Source: Anaerozeibacter quisquiliarum
GTDB taxonomy: Bacteria; Bacillota; Clostridia; Christensenellales; Aristaeellaceae
Reading direction: 5' to 3' (one strand)
NCBI GenBank assembly: GCA_051162045.1
Contig: JBISDI010000020.1
DNA: 64,000 nt
The notes below the pieces were generated by a model. It had not been told where the DNA came from. It worked only from the letters and a program-made list of their open reading frames with translations, and did not search any database. Of this stretch, positions 1 to 7,850 are shown piece by piece. Within the stretch, counting starts at the first letter, position 1. Each line of letters starts with the position of its first letter. A program made the translations under genes and the position numbers.

Positions 1-349
1 TGGCGAACGACTCAATCCGACAAATATCCTTTATGCTGTCGTATGCGCCAAGGTCCTGCGCCCCATGATCTTTTAGGCAGAACTGCTCGCCATTTTTTGA
101 AGTGGACAGCTTTATTGTCTTGTATTTCAACTCAATAGGGTATACTTGCCCTTCATGTTTGACAATGATATCTATGTACTTGTTCGGTTCTTCTATGGAC
201 GGGTACTCAAGGCGTATATCGGCATTTTGATACATCTTCTGAATTTCCCAGGCCAGGGCAAACTGGAAATCTGCCTCTGAATGAAATATTGGGCGGTTTT
301 CGCGAAGCTTCTCAAGAGCGAGCTGTATATCCAAGGTGTCAACTCCCAT
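1..349 (-). CDS. Partial PD-(D/E)XK nuclease-like protein (3' end outside window)
   Basis: The reverse strand is open from an ATG at 349 to the window edge, giving 116 residues. I see an acidic pattern EADFQ near residue 25, then D60 in 'YIDIIV' and E73-L-K75 in 'IELKYK'. The D-x12-E-x-K spacing after hydrophobic strands is typical of PD-(D/E)XK nuclease folds, such as restriction or repair endonucleases. No strong Shine-Dalgarno sequence precedes the ATG, but it starts 20 bases after the stop of the GIY-YIG gene, so the two probably form one transcript. Nuclease function is inferred from these motifs; the C-terminal half is not visible. Confidence 0.6.
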   Translation of the reverse strand, partial: MGVDTLDIQLALEKLRENRPIFHSEADFQFALAWEIQKMYQNADIRLEYPSIEEPNKYIDIIVKHEGQVYPIELKYKTIKLSTSKNGEQFCLKDHGAQDLGAYDSIKDICRIESFA

Positions 350-369
350 CTGCCGCTGTAATGCCTTGC

Positions 370-1257
370 TTAGCAGCCACTGTTCTCAAAATCCTTCAGT
401 GTCCTTCTGTCTTCTGTCATCCACATAATCAGCCCATTTGCACTCGCAAAAGAAACGAACCCTGCCGCAGCCGATGGGCTCTTAAACAGCGTATCTTCTG
501 TGAGCATACAATTTCCGTCAATCCTTGCCGCGTACTGATCACGATAGTGTTGGATGGTATCCGGGCAACTCCGGGTCGGGCTCGGAGCGATAACAGAACC
601 TTTAAGCACGACGAAGCCCTCACTGGTCCTGCGCCCTTTCACATTAGCTTTGGACGTATTCAGATAAAACAAGGGTTCGGCGGTTATAACGTCAGGAACG
701 CTTACCTGTACGGTTGGCTGTACTACTAAGGGGTCAAAGATTTTATGGCCTAGTGCCCCCATCACAATCTTCGCATAATCAATAAACTCCTCGAGCTCGC
801 TTTCCTTTTCTTCGGTGATATTACCGGAAGTCGGGTCATTACCATTCTTGACGGAATATCGCCCCGCTTCTGTCGCGATTTTGCAGAAGCGATTTTCCAG
901 ATAACTTATCTCAGTCGGCCCAAAGGAGTTGTTTGATGTGGTAAAGACCACCGCTTCCGTCCAGTAGTCTTTTTCGGGATTGCGCTTATGCTCCTGCAAA
1001 CGATTAAGGATGCCCTCACCGTTTTTTCTTGCTCCAGCTTGGCCAACGTAAACGACATTTTCTCCTGTTTGGTCCGACGTGCCAAACAGAAAATATACTC
1101 CGCTTTGTTTAAGGTCATCTCGCTCTCGGCACGCATCCAGCTCCGTGCGCGGAATTTTATACGCCACACCGGTCCAGTTAGCAAGCGTACATTTAATGCG
1201 TCCGTTGGGGGTTCCGTCCATCAGGAAGAGGTTTATGCTTTTTCCTCGAATCGCCAT
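370..1257 (-). CDS. GIY-YIG nuclease family protein with C-terminal DUF4357 domain
   Basis: The likely start is the ATG at 1257, because AGGAGG stands six bases upstream; an ATG 13 codons earlier has no such site. The protein has 295 residues. The N-terminus reads 'INLFLMDGTPNGRIKC', then the GIY-YIG core follows as 'SGVYFLFG' and 'VVYVGQAG' with an Arg/His helix 'ILNRLQEHKRN'. The last 80 residues fit a DUF4357 domain, a small domain often attached to GIY-YIG proteins and restriction subunits. Such proteins probably cut DNA in a defence or mobile-element role, but no substrate is known. It is co-directional with the partial nuclease gene downstream. Confidence 0.8.
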   Translation of the reverse strand: MAIRGKSINLFLMDGTPNGRIKCTLANWTGVAYKIPRTELDACRERDDLKQSGVYFLFGTSDQTGENVVYVGQAGARKNGEGILNRLQEHKRNPEKDYWTEAVVFTTSNNSFGPTEISYLENRFCKIATEAGRYSVKNGNDPTSGNITEEKESELEEFIDYAKIVMGALGHKIFDPLVVQPTVQVSVPDVITAEPLFYLNTSKANVKGRRTSEGFVVLKGSVIAPSPTRSCPDTIQHYRDQYAARIDGNCMLTEDTLFKSPSAAAGFVSFASANGLIMWMTEDRRTLKDFENSGC

Positions 1258-1419
1258 AGGCTGCCTCCTGCTATCCGAGCTAAACATCGTATCCAATAAA
1301 TACGCTCAATTATTAGGTGCCAATAATGCGATAAGTATATCATGTATTTACTGATAATTCCATATTAAACTTCGTCGTATTGAATACCGCAGGCACCGGA
1401 CGCCGAATCAATGTCCTTT

Positions 1420-1669
1420 GATACAAGGGTATATGAACGCCATCCGGGTGAACGGGCCTGAAACGCCGATAGACGAAGGCATCGTCGTGCTCACACCATG
1501 TGGCGCGACGGCTTCAACTAGATGGTTGCGGACGGTCTCGCAGGAAAGTCGAAACATCACCACCAAGAGCGTCAGCAAGTTCGTACGAAACACGGTGGAC
1601 AGCCTGACCGTAGTTCACCAACTGAAGAAAAATGGTGTCGAAATCTATCTCGAAAAAGAGAACATATAA
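1420..1669 (+). pseudogene. Decayed fragment of a large serine recombinase
   Basis: The end of this stretch translates as 'TTKSVSKFVRNTVDSL' and then 'GVEIYLEKENI', the conserved resolvase-domain core of clostridial large serine recombinases. Upstream, pieces of the same domain appear in other frames: 'DEGI' near 1472, 'RDGFN' followed by a stop codon near 1527, then 'MVADGLAGK'. At least two frameshifts and one nonsense codon are therefore present. The catalytic-serine end and the whole C-terminal half are missing. It is a relic of an integrative element at the left edge of the mobile region. Confidence 0.75.
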
Positions 1670-1714
1670 CACGGCAGAAACCCAATAAAATCAAGGGTTT
1701 CTGCCGTGTTTTAT
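1668..1714. terminator. Perfect 16-bp hairpin terminator
   Basis: Arms 1668-1683 and 1695-1710 are perfectly complementary (AACACGGCAGAAACCC and its complement), with an 11-nt loop and T-rich flanks. It follows the recombinase relic and faces the end of the methyltransferase gene, so it could stop transcription from both sides. Confidence 0.8.
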
Positions 1715-1801
1715 TGTCGTTTTGTCGCTTTTTTGTCGCTTATATCAACAAAGTTACAATAAACGCGGCTCACGGTATGCGACAAGAGAAATCAATGTGT
1801 A

Positions 1802-2551
1802 TCACAATTTAAGGCGTGAAACATTAAGCCTTTTCTCTATCATCTGCGTATATTCTTCGCTCATTTCACATACTATCGCTTTCCTATTACTTTTCTTTGC
1901 GCACGCTGCTGTGGTTCCAGAACCGGCCATTGGGTCAAATATCAATTCATCTTCCTTTGTAGCCATTAAAATAAGTTTGTCGAAAACTGCTTCGGGCTTT
2001 TGAGAGGGGTGCCCTGTCCGCTCTTTTTTTCCAACAAAACCTATAATAAGGGGCGCCTCTATAACACTTGGCGGGCCGGGTACGAATCTAAGTTTTCCCG
2101 ACTGATATTTTTCTAACTGAGCACCTTCAAGGAAATTTTCCGGGTGCAACGCATATCCCTTTCGCATAAACTGCAAGCAGGCATTCTGACTTGAACGCCA
2201 TCCCCGAATTACAGAGGGGCAGTTTTTATAGTACCACGTTAACCATGCAGACAGGTAAAAATCTTTCGGGGCATTTCTGACATAAGGACCTACAATTTCG
2301 GGGAATCCCCACAAATACAGCAAGTCAGAAATTTCACCTGTACCATTCAAAAGTGTCTGGATGAACATATCATATTCATCAATCGGAAGCTCACCCCCTA
2401 AACCTTTATTGTACCATGGGTCAAGTATTGTGCATTGTACATGAATATTGTTTTCTTTAAGCAATGAAATGGATTCAAATGCTCCCATTGGCGGCAATAT
2501 AACTATACCATCTCTATTAAGCGCGTCAGTAATTTTAGTTTCGAGCGTCAT
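1802..2551 (-). CDS. Site-specific DNA methyltransferase (N6-adenine/N4-cytosine type)
   Basis: This 249-residue protein has the two hallmark motifs of amino-methyltransferases in the order catalytic first, SAM-binding second (beta class). Catalytic motif IV is D44-P-W-Y, a variant of DPPY. The SAM-binding motif I is 'FDPMAGSGTTAA' near residue 205, preceded by 'HPSQKP'. It would methylate adenine N6 or cytosine N4 in a short recognition site. It begins ten bases after the stop of the 507-residue upstream gene on the same strand, so I read the pair as a modification gene with its cognate restriction gene. The recognition sequence cannot be read from the sequence. Confidence 0.85.
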   Translation of the reverse strand: MTLETKITDALNRDGIVILPPMGAFESISLLKENNIHVQCTILDPWYNKGLGGELPIDEYDMFIQTLLNGTGEISDLLYLWGFPEIVGPYVRNAPKDFYLSAWLTWYYKNCPSVIRGWRSSQNACLQFMRKGYALHPENFLEGAQLEKYQSGKLRFVPGPPSVIEAPLIIGFVGKKERTGHPSQKPEAVFDKLILMATKEDELIFDPMAGSGTTAACAKKSNRKAIVCEMSEEYTQMIEKRLNVSRLKL

Positions 2552-2561
2552 AACTTCCCTC

Positions 2562-4085
2562 TTACTTCAAAATAATCAAGCCTTGTTCAATCAACGCTTG
2601 TAGATCCCTAAATGGACTAGTTTTGCTTTCCCACAGTGCATCAAGCTGTGGAATGACTTTTAACGCTGTTTCGATCACTTTGTCTTGCGGCATACCGAAA
2701 TAGGTTTTATTGCCCGAAACCATTAGGCAGCCTTTCATTTTTCCAACGGGCAAGGCACAACCATAATTTGAAATAATGTCAAGTAGACAATATTTACGCA
2801 CGATTTCGGCTCGCTTCTGTGTTATTGACAATGCGCCCGTTGCGTCTTGATGTATAAGGCCTGCATTTATAGCTTCGTTGATAGCTATACCGATTTCATT
2901 CTCGGAATAATCCTCTTGAGCAAGAATAGCATATACTTCCTGTTTGTCGCCTGAAGTTCGGATAATAGCGTGTTCAATTTCTAAGGTTGTCAAGAATCGT
3001 ATTCCCTGTAATTCGCGTCGCAATTTAATCGGAGCGGTCCGAATTTGAATGAATTCTTTTGTAGTAGGCTTAGCAAGCATTTTTCGCAAGTCACCATTCA
3101 AGGACGCATAATAACCTGCTCCGTCTAAGTATTCTACAAAAACGGCATTTGTAAATTTCCGCTTCGTTACATTTCTTGTACTATCCGTCTGGTCAACAAC
3201 CTTGTGAGATACGCTTCCCGAATCACCTGCATAAAACTGACTTTGAATAAATATCTTTGCCCCATCCCGCCTTGATTGATACGGTATAATAAAGTCATAT
3301 TTACGCTTTTTAATAGTATTTTCGGCGGGCATATCACCTAACAAATCGCCTATTTCTACATCTTGCGTATTGAAGTCAAACCCCGATTGCAGCCCCCAGT
3401 CGTGCATATAATTTCTAAGAATTTCTTCCGGTATATGGCCTTGGGTTGCGGTGATTGACCCGCGCGATTGAAATATCACAATGGAACTGATAAGCGAATC
3501 AGCATCACCAGTAAGTTTTTGCGCAACATATGAACTTCCTAAACTCCAAAGCTGCCTTGCATATTGCTCATCTGAAATTACAAGATGAAAATAGCTTTCA
3601 GCTATTACCTTTTGCAGTTCCTCTTGCTCCGCCAACCCTAGAATAGTTTTGGTTACATCTTCTAAAGAAATGGTTCTAGGAAGTTCTTTATTCCTCCATT
3701 GTCCCCGGCTATTCTTAACCGGATAAGAAGAAATTCCTACTTCGTTTTGTAACATAAGCGGAAATTGACATTTGAGGTTATTATCTGTTTTCCCTGTGGC
3801 AAGCAGCAGAACATTAAAAATACTGTCTAATATATTTTTTGCTTCTTCGTGCGATTTTCCCGCAATTAAAGATATGGCATTATCAGCTAATGCCATTGAT
3901 GAACACATTTCAGGCGTTTCATAGTTGTTTGTAATACAACCGCAAATATCGAAGCCGTTTTTCAGTAGTTGTAAATTAAGCCTGAATTGCTCTGTTTCCC
4001 TTATATCTCCAAGGGACGGCGTGACCCACAAGTCAAATTCCGACATTTTTTCTACAAGAGTAGCAGCATAAGATTTTAGTTTCAT
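2562..4085 (-). CDS. Putative cognate type II restriction endonuclease
   Basis: This 507-residue protein starts at an ATG preceded by AAGGGGG. I do not recognise a named family. Around residues 262-300 it reads 'KYDFIIPYQ', then 'KIFIQSQFYAGDSGS', then 'HKVVDQT'. This resembles the PD-(D/E)XK cores of type II enzymes in which an acidic residue is followed by a strand ending in E-x-K or Q-x-Q before 'F-Y-(G/A)-G'; here the acid is D264 and the second motif is Q281-S-Q283. The tight spacing to the downstream methyltransferase supports an R-M pair. AT content is higher than in the phage genes, which suggests separate acquisition. The restriction role is inferred. Confidence 0.6.
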   Translation of the reverse strand: MKLKSYAATLVEKMSEFDLWVTPSLGDIRETEQFRLNLQLLKNGFDICGCITNNYETPEMCSSMALADNAISLIAGKSHEEAKNILDSIFNVLLLATGKTDNNLKCQFPLMLQNEVGISSYPVKNSRGQWRNKELPRTISLEDVTKTILGLAEQEELQKVIAESYFHLVISDEQYARQLWSLGSSYVAQKLTGDADSLISSIVIFQSRGSITATQGHIPEEILRNYMHDWGLQSGFDFNTQDVEIGDLLGDMPAENTIKKRKYDFIIPYQSRRDGAKIFIQSQFYAGDSGSVSHKVVDQTDSTRNVTKRKFTNAVFVEYLDGAGYYASLNGDLRKMLAKPTTKEFIQIRTAPIKLRRELQGIRFLTTLEIEHAIIRTSGDKQEVYAILAQEDYSENEIGIAINEAINAGLIHQDATGALSITQKRAEIVRKYCLLDIISNYGCALPVGKMKGCLMVSGNKTYFGMPQDKVIETALKVIPQLDALWESKTSPFRDLQALIEQGLIILK

Positions 4086-4170
4086 TATTGCGCCCCCTTA
4101 TCAGCATTTTCCATAGCTTGTTATAGCTGTAAAGCAAAAACAAACCCCACTGTTCGGCATCCCTCGTATC

Positions 4171-4200
4171 AGTATACCACAAGTGGGGCAAAGCCCGCAA
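4171..4200 (-). promoter_or_regulatory. Predicted sigma-A promoter for the restriction-modification genes
   Basis: On the minus strand, TTGCGG and TATACT are separated by 18 bases, and the start codon of the 507-residue gene is about 85 bases downstream. Confidence 0.45.
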
Positions 4201-4223
4201 TCAATATTGTCAACCGTGATAGT

Positions 4224-4538
4224 TTATCTGCGCCGCTTTGCGTACAACGTCAGGTCGTCTTTGTACCCCTCAAACGAGTCCACGCGCGTAATATCGTACA
4301 AAGCCCCGTTGTACCGTATAACCTGCGTTGGCGTAATGTCGGGGCGGTAGTTAATGGTGAATAGCACTTCCTCAACCGCCATTTGCGCAGACGCGGCGAA
4401 TATCTCCTTGCCGGACAGGTGGCGAAAATATGCCCATACGGGTGGGCCTATGGGGGTCAGGGTTTCGGTGAAGTACCCGCTGCCGTTTGAGACGTTCAGC
4501 GCCGCCAGAATCTCAATTTTCTTGTCTTTCAGCTTCAT
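4224..4538 (-). CDS. Isolated phage head closure (head-tail adaptor) protein
   Basis: Starting at the ATG at 4538 behind GGGGGCAG gives 104 residues ('MKLKDKKIEIL...'). The pattern matches the phage head-tail joining family: a diagnostic 'GPPVWAYFRHLSGKEIF' segment, 'VLFTINYRPDI', and a C-terminal 'YNGALYDITRVDS'. In a working phage this protein forms a ring below the portal. Here it stands alone, on the strand opposite to the structural module and far from it, while the prophage carries its own head closure gene at 33837. It is a leftover of another phage, still open but presumably without a partner set. Confidence 0.75.
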   Translation of the reverse strand: MKLKDKKIEILAALNVSNGSGYFTETLTPIGPPVWAYFRHLSGKEIFAASAQMAVEEVLFTINYRPDITPTQVIRYNGALYDITRVDSFEGYKDDLTLYAKRRR

Positions 4539-4617
4539 GCTACTGCCCCCGTAAATTCGTTCAGGTGCTCGTACAGCCCGACATAGCAATCCAGCAGCGC
4601 CGCCGTGCCGTCAATAC
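4535..4617 (-). pseudogene. C-terminal stub of a phage head-tail connector gene
   Basis: Directly upstream of the head closure relic, and overlapping its start by ATGA, the minus strand encodes about 27 in-frame residues ('DGTAALLDCYVGLYEHL') ending in a stop. Position and overlap are those of a connector or minor head gene preceding head closure. The 5' part has been replaced at about 4617 by the SLOG pseudogene sequence. Confidence 0.5.
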
Positions 4618-4806
4618 TCACAGGTCATTGCAGCACCACCCGGCTACTCGTCGTAGGTCATTAAGAACAAATCAGCGTTATCGACCAGGGATCGATTTCT
4701 CTAGAACATGTAGGGAACTAGTGCACTCACGCCTGATCGCGGTCACGATGTTCACTCCCGCAGAAGCCAATCATGCCGCTTACAATGCTCGACATTCCCA
4801 ATTGAG
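4618..4806 (-). pseudogene. Degenerate duplicate of the SLOG-family gene
   Basis: This stretch aligns over its full length with 5360-5545, the 3' part of the intact SLOG gene, with many substitutions (I judge roughly 70 percent identity by eye). Shared blocks include 'caggtcat', 'cgtcgtagg', 'tatcgatttct' and 'ccgatcatgccgc'. The reading frame is interrupted, for example by a stop just after the MTCEY-equivalent codons, where it abuts the connector stub. It is a broken second copy, probably from an older prophage left at the same site. Confidence 0.7.
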
Positions 4807-4924
4807 TACTCTAGTTTTCTATCGCATCGACTGTTTGGATATCTTGCCAAAGCAAACAAGTAAATTAGGCCTTTACATTTCAGATCAATGATGATACTCT
4901 CATTTTTGAAAGGATGTGTGCATT

Positions 4925-5188
4925 ATGACCGTGAAGAGAAAATCAGAAGTTGTTGTTTCAGCTCAAAGTGGAGAAGCCAAGCGTACTTTCAGAAGCGCCG
5001 AAGAGAGGATCGCCGAAATTGATCGGAAGATCCAGTTTCATCAGAAGGCGATTGAACAGCTCGAAGCGAAGAAGGCCAAGACTGGAACCAGACGCCGCCA
5101 GAGCAAGTTAACTTATGCTAAGGTCTTTGCTGAACTGAAGGCATCCGGCAAGACACCAGAAGAAATCGCTGAATTGCTCAGCAGGTGA
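4925..5188 (+). CDS. Small charged coiled-coil protein of unknown function
   Basis: The ATG at 4925 follows AAAGG by about 11 bases; a GTG at 4916 is an alternative start. The product is 87 residues, strongly basic, with a predicted coiled coil around 'ERIAEIDRKIQFHQKAIEQL' and a C-terminal helix 'SGKTPEEIAELLSR'. Similar short proteins occur in clostridial mobile elements, but I know no function. It is the only plus-strand gene in this segment and has its own terminator directly after it. Confidence 0.6.
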   Translation: MTVKRKSEVVVSAQSGEAKRTFRSAEERIAEIDRKIQFHQKAIEQLEAKKAKTGTRRRQSKLTYAKVFAELKASGKTPEEIAELLSR

Positions 5189-5193
5189 TTTTC

Positions 5194-5218
5194 AACCCGC
5201 TTCGGCGGGTTTTCTCTT
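5194..5218 (+). terminator. Rho-independent terminator with UUCG tetraloop
   Basis: AACCCGC-TTCG-GCGGGTT is followed by a T-rich tail, six bases after the stop of the small coiled-coil gene. Confidence 0.85.
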
Positions 5219-5246
5219 CAACTGCACTGATCCTGGAGAAGCGTAA

Positions 5247-5283
5247 ATAAAAACCCCAGTCGCTTGAAGCAACCGAGGGCTTT
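5247..5283 (-). terminator. Terminator of the SLOG-LexA operon
   Basis: On the minus strand a GC-rich stem (CCCTCGGTTGC with GCGACTGGGG, imperfect) encloses TTCAA and is followed by TTTTTATT. It lies 14 bases after the SLOG stop codon. Confidence 0.65.
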
Positions 5284-5297
5284 GGAGAACTCACAAA

Positions 5298-5831
5298 TTA
5301 TGCAGCGCGAGACAGGGGCATAATCAACCGTATCGGCACACCCATTTCCCGGGCGTACTCACAGGTCATCGCCGTGCCGCCCGGCTGCCCGTCGTAGGCG
5401 GCTAAGAGCAAATCGGCATTAGCAACCATGTATCGATTTCTCCGGAACATGCATGATTTGGTGTACTCGTGCCCGGTGGCGGTTACGATGTCCGCCGCCG
5501 CAAACAGCCGATCATGCCGCATCCGGTACTCGTCATTCCAACGAGCCGCCTGTGCGTCAAACGGGCTGACCATCTCCAGGATGATCCAAGGATACTTCTC
5601 CTGTAGCTCCAGCACGGCTTCGGCCGCGAACAGGTCCATTCCCAATGCGCCCCCGCTGACGAAATGTGCGTAGCCTTCTCCGATCAGTGTCTCGATCATG
5701 TTCTTCAACCGGGCCTTGAACTCGACACAGCGCGGATCGGCCTCGTCATAACCAAAGGGCATCTTGGCGGGGCGATAGCCCGTGAAAGCGCAGCGCTTGA
5801 GTGAAGATTTCCGTTTCACAAGATTCGTCAC
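5298..5831 (-). CDS. SLOG-family (DUF1273/YpsA-like) nucleotide-binding protein
   Basis: The protein is about 177 residues. It shows 'CAFTGYRPAKMPFGYDE', a Rossmann-like 'HFVSGGALGMDLFAAEAVL', and 'PGGTAMTCEYAREMGVPI', all diagnostic of the DUF1273 branch of the SLOG superfamily, which is predicted to bind nucleotides or nucleotide signals. The start is uncertain: the ATG at 5837 lies one base after GGGAGG, so the GTG at 5831, seven bases away, is more plausible. It is the last gene of a minus-strand group with a conserved unknown and a LexA-like repressor, which hints at a stress-related role. A decayed copy lies downstream at 4618-4806. Confidence 0.8.
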   Translation of the reverse strand: MTNLVKRKSSLKRCAFTGYRPAKMPFGYDEADPRCVEFKARLKNMIETLIGEGYAHFVSGGALGMDLFAAEAVLELQEKYPWIILEMVSPFDAQAARWNDEYRMRHDRLFAAADIVTATGHEYTKSCMFRRNRYMVANADLLLAAYDGQPGGTAMTCEYAREMGVPIRLIMPLSRAA

Positions 5832-5846
5832 TTTCATCCCTCCCGA

Positions 5847-6128
5847 TCAACCAACTTTGCGTTCCACGAACCATTTACCGATATTCGGACCGCTCAATTC
5901 CGTGCTGCGCTCAAAAAAAAGATACTTCTCATGTCCGTCCACCCGGATTGTGAAACGCTCGCCTTGTCCACCGGCGCGCATGGCGGCGGCGGGTTTACAC
6001 GCCAACACTTGATCGATGTTATATCGCGTACCATCCTCCCAAACAAGGCTGCGCGGAAGCATACGCCCGTCCGCCCCAAAGTCGGCGCTTACCTGAACAT
6101 ACACTTTCGTTGGATTCCGATCCGGCAT
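5847..6128 (-). CDS. Conserved protein of unknown function in the LexA/SLOG cluster
   Basis: This 93-residue protein contains 'ADFGADGRMLPRSLVWEDG' and 'RFTIRVDGHEKYLFFE' and ends in 'GKWFVERK'. It looks like a small all-beta protein. I recall similar short proteins beside Y-family polymerase and LexA genes in clostridial genomes, but have no function for them. It sits between the LexA-like gene (2 bases upstream) and SLOG, so the three are almost certainly co-transcribed. Confidence 0.7.
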   Translation of the reverse strand: MPDRNPTKVYVQVSADFGADGRMLPRSLVWEDGTRYNIDQVLACKPAAAMRAGGQGERFTIRVDGHEKYLFFERSTELSGPNIGKWFVERKVG

Positions 6129-6130
6129 AG

Positions 6131-6556
6131 TTATCCCTCTTCCTGCTTGTTCGTCTCCAGTCTGCAGCTTACAACTCGGCTCACCGTGCCTTTTAACTGG
6201 CTGGCATCGAGTACTCCGCAGAATGTAACGGAAACGCCGTCCGTGCCAGTTTTTTCGAGGTTGCAGTCAAAGCAAATCACCCCGCCGTCAGCGACTTCCA
6301 ACTGTACCCTGCTTTGGCGCTCCGCACTGGCGTTAACAAGCTCCAAGCGGCGAAGCGGCGCCAACGTCCGCGACTTCTGATCGCGCAACGTGATCCTCCC
6401 TTCAGCCTTCAACTGCTCGATATGGCGACTGACGCTGGAGGGTGACCTCAAACCAACCGCGCTCGCGATCTCACGGTAGGTTGGCGAGAACCCATTGGCA
6501 TCCACAAAGCCCACGATGTATTCCAGGATGCGTTCCTTTATCTCCTTGTGCTGCAC
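6131..6556 (-). CDS. LexA-type winged-helix DNA-binding protein without peptidase domain
   Basis: The start is a GTG at 6556 with GAGGTG eight bases before it. Of 141 residues, the first 65 match the LexA N-terminal domain: 'ILEYIVGFVDANGFSPTYRE', then 'VGLRSPSSVSRHIEQLKAEG'. The rest is not a S24 peptidase: there is no 'GxSM' serine or catalytic lysine, and instead a short beta-rich region follows. It should bind an operator but cannot self-cleave like LexA. Together with the S24 repressor next door and the SOS-box-like palindrome at 7726, it probably tunes the damage response or the lysogeny switch of the element. Confidence 0.8.
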   Translation of the reverse strand: MQHKEIKERILEYIVGFVDANGFSPTYREIASAVGLRSPSSVSRHIEQLKAEGRITLRDQKSRTLAPLRRLELVNASAERQSRVQLEVADGGVICFDCNLEKTGTDGVSVTFCGVLDASQLKGTVSRVVSCRLETNKQEEG

Positions 6557-6696
6557 CAGATCACCTCATCTCCACCGATCCATGGGCGTGATTCGTTTTT
6601 CTCGACCCAACTTGACTGAATTCCTTTCCCCCTTGCGGTTAATTCATAAAGGGGATAGCAAATAAACCGACCGCCTATACAATTCACATTAGGACG

Positions 6697-7581
6697 TTAG
6701 GCTTCGCCGTGCTTGCTCTTCTTCCGCTTTTCCCTATAGATATCTTCCAGCACTTCCTGCTCAAGGCCGGTGGCATACTGATCTTTTTCCAGGACTCCCA
6801 GCACCCTGCCGGTACACCGGACATTGTCGTCTGCCGAGAACTTCATGACCGGGTATGCGGGATTGTGGGAGTGAAGTCCATCTTTCTGATACTCTTTGAC
6901 GAAGCCCTCGCCAGCTGCCACAAAGATCCCGATTTCGCCAGGCTCAATGCGATCCGCGTGCTCAACCAACAGATCGTCCCCATCATGATAAGTTGGCTCC
7001 ATACTGTCGCCGGTGACAGAAATGATCTCGTCGGCGCGGCAGACGTTACGGCTCACGCGTGCGAACACATACTCCGCCTTGCTTTCATCGCTCAGATAAA
7101 AGCCGGTACCGGCCGAAGCCAGCAAGTCGGAGCGGCGCAGCCGCTCAAAGTCGCGTTCACAGTTCGCCTTGAACGCCGCGTCATTGTTCTCGATCATGGT
7201 GTCAATCATGCAATCCACCAAGGTCCTGTCGTACCTGGTCAGAGAACGGTAATTGGTCAGATGGCGTTGTTCGTCGAAAGAAAGCTCCCCAAGCCTGGCT
7301 GGCGAGCCAAACAGCGTGGAGATTGAGACCCCCAGGGCTTCGCTCAGTGGAGGGAGCAGGTTCATGTCAGGCCGACCGCGCCCAGCTTCCCAATTGCAGA
7401 CAGCGTTCTTCTTCACGCCAACCTTCGCCGCAAGCTGCGGCTGACTCAGCCCGCACTTAATGCGCAGCGCCCGAATTCTATCGCCGTACTGCTCCTTGTT
7501 AAACTGATACAACTTCTTCGCTTTCGCTTCCGCGAGATGCGTGATGTTCCCCTGCGAGGGCTTAGGAGTTGTCGGTGCCAT
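6697..7581 (-). CDS. Phage repressor: XRE helix-turn-helix with S24 self-cleaving peptidase
   Basis: This 294-residue protein has a Cro/CI-type helix-turn-helix at residues 33-87 ('LRIKCGLSQPQLAAKVGV') and a C-terminal S24 domain. The catalytic serine is S193 in 'TGDSMEP', the lysine is K229 in 'GEGFVKEYQ', and an Ala-Gly pair at 157-158 fits the self-cleavage site. It is the CI-like keeper of lysogeny, destroyed when RecA is activated. A near-consensus promoter precedes it, divergent from the polymerase gene. GGGGGG before the ATG gives the ribosome binding site. The lysine/serine-rich C-terminus beyond the peptidase has no known role. Confidence 0.92.
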   Translation of the reverse strand: MAPTTPKPSQGNITHLAEAKAKKLYQFNKEQYGDRIRALRIKCGLSQPQLAAKVGVKKNAVCNWEAGRGRPDMNLLPPLSEALGVSISTLFGSPARLGELSFDEQRHLTNYRSLTRYDRTLVDCMIDTMIENNDAAFKANCERDFERLRRSDLLASAGTGFYLSDESKAEYVFARVSRNVCRADEIISVTGDSMEPTYHDGDDLLVEHADRIEPGEIGIFVAAGEGFVKEYQKDGLHSHNPAYPVMKFSADDNVRCTGRVLGVLEKDQYATGLEQEVLEDIYREKRKKSKHGEA

Positions 7582-7618
7582 GATTTAGCCCCCCTACTAC
7601 ACTTTTCTATTCGGCCGC

Positions 7619-7647
7619 ATTATAGCACACCATCGATGTACTGTAAA
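7619..7647 (-). promoter_or_regulatory. Promoter of the S24 repressor
   Basis: On the minus strand TTTACA and TATAAT are separated by exactly 17 bases, about 40 bases upstream of the start codon. This is the best sigma-A match in the window. Confidence 0.85.
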
Positions 7648-7725
7648 GCGCCCCAGAAACTCCGGATCAAATTTCACATCGTGTTCGATTCCCAGAAATA
7701 GGCGAATGTTAAATTGCGCCGAAAA

Positions 7726-7737
7726 GAACGCTTGTTC
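7726..7737. promoter_or_regulatory. SOS-box-like palindromic operator
   Basis: GAACGCTTGTTC, extended by A and T to a 14-base palindrome with a 4-base centre, fits the Gram-positive LexA box (GAAC-N4-GTTC). It lies 12 bases upstream of the -35 box of the Y-family polymerase gene, so LexA or the phage's LexA-like protein probably controls that gene. Confidence 0.65.
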
Positions 7738-7749
7738 TCTACGGTCGAT

Positions 7750-7778
7750 TTGCTTAGACATCAACCGTGTGCTATACT
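7750..7778 (+). promoter_or_regulatory. Promoter of the Y-family polymerase gene
   Basis: TTGCTT, 17 bases, TATACT. It starts 12 bases after the SOS-box-like palindrome and about 70 bases before the ATG at 7851. Confidence 0.6.
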
Positions 7779-7850
7779 CCGTTTCACCGTATCCGGCCGG
7801 TGGCGAAATGGCACTTGTCCGGGCCGGACGAGAAGGGAGTGGAGAAAGAA

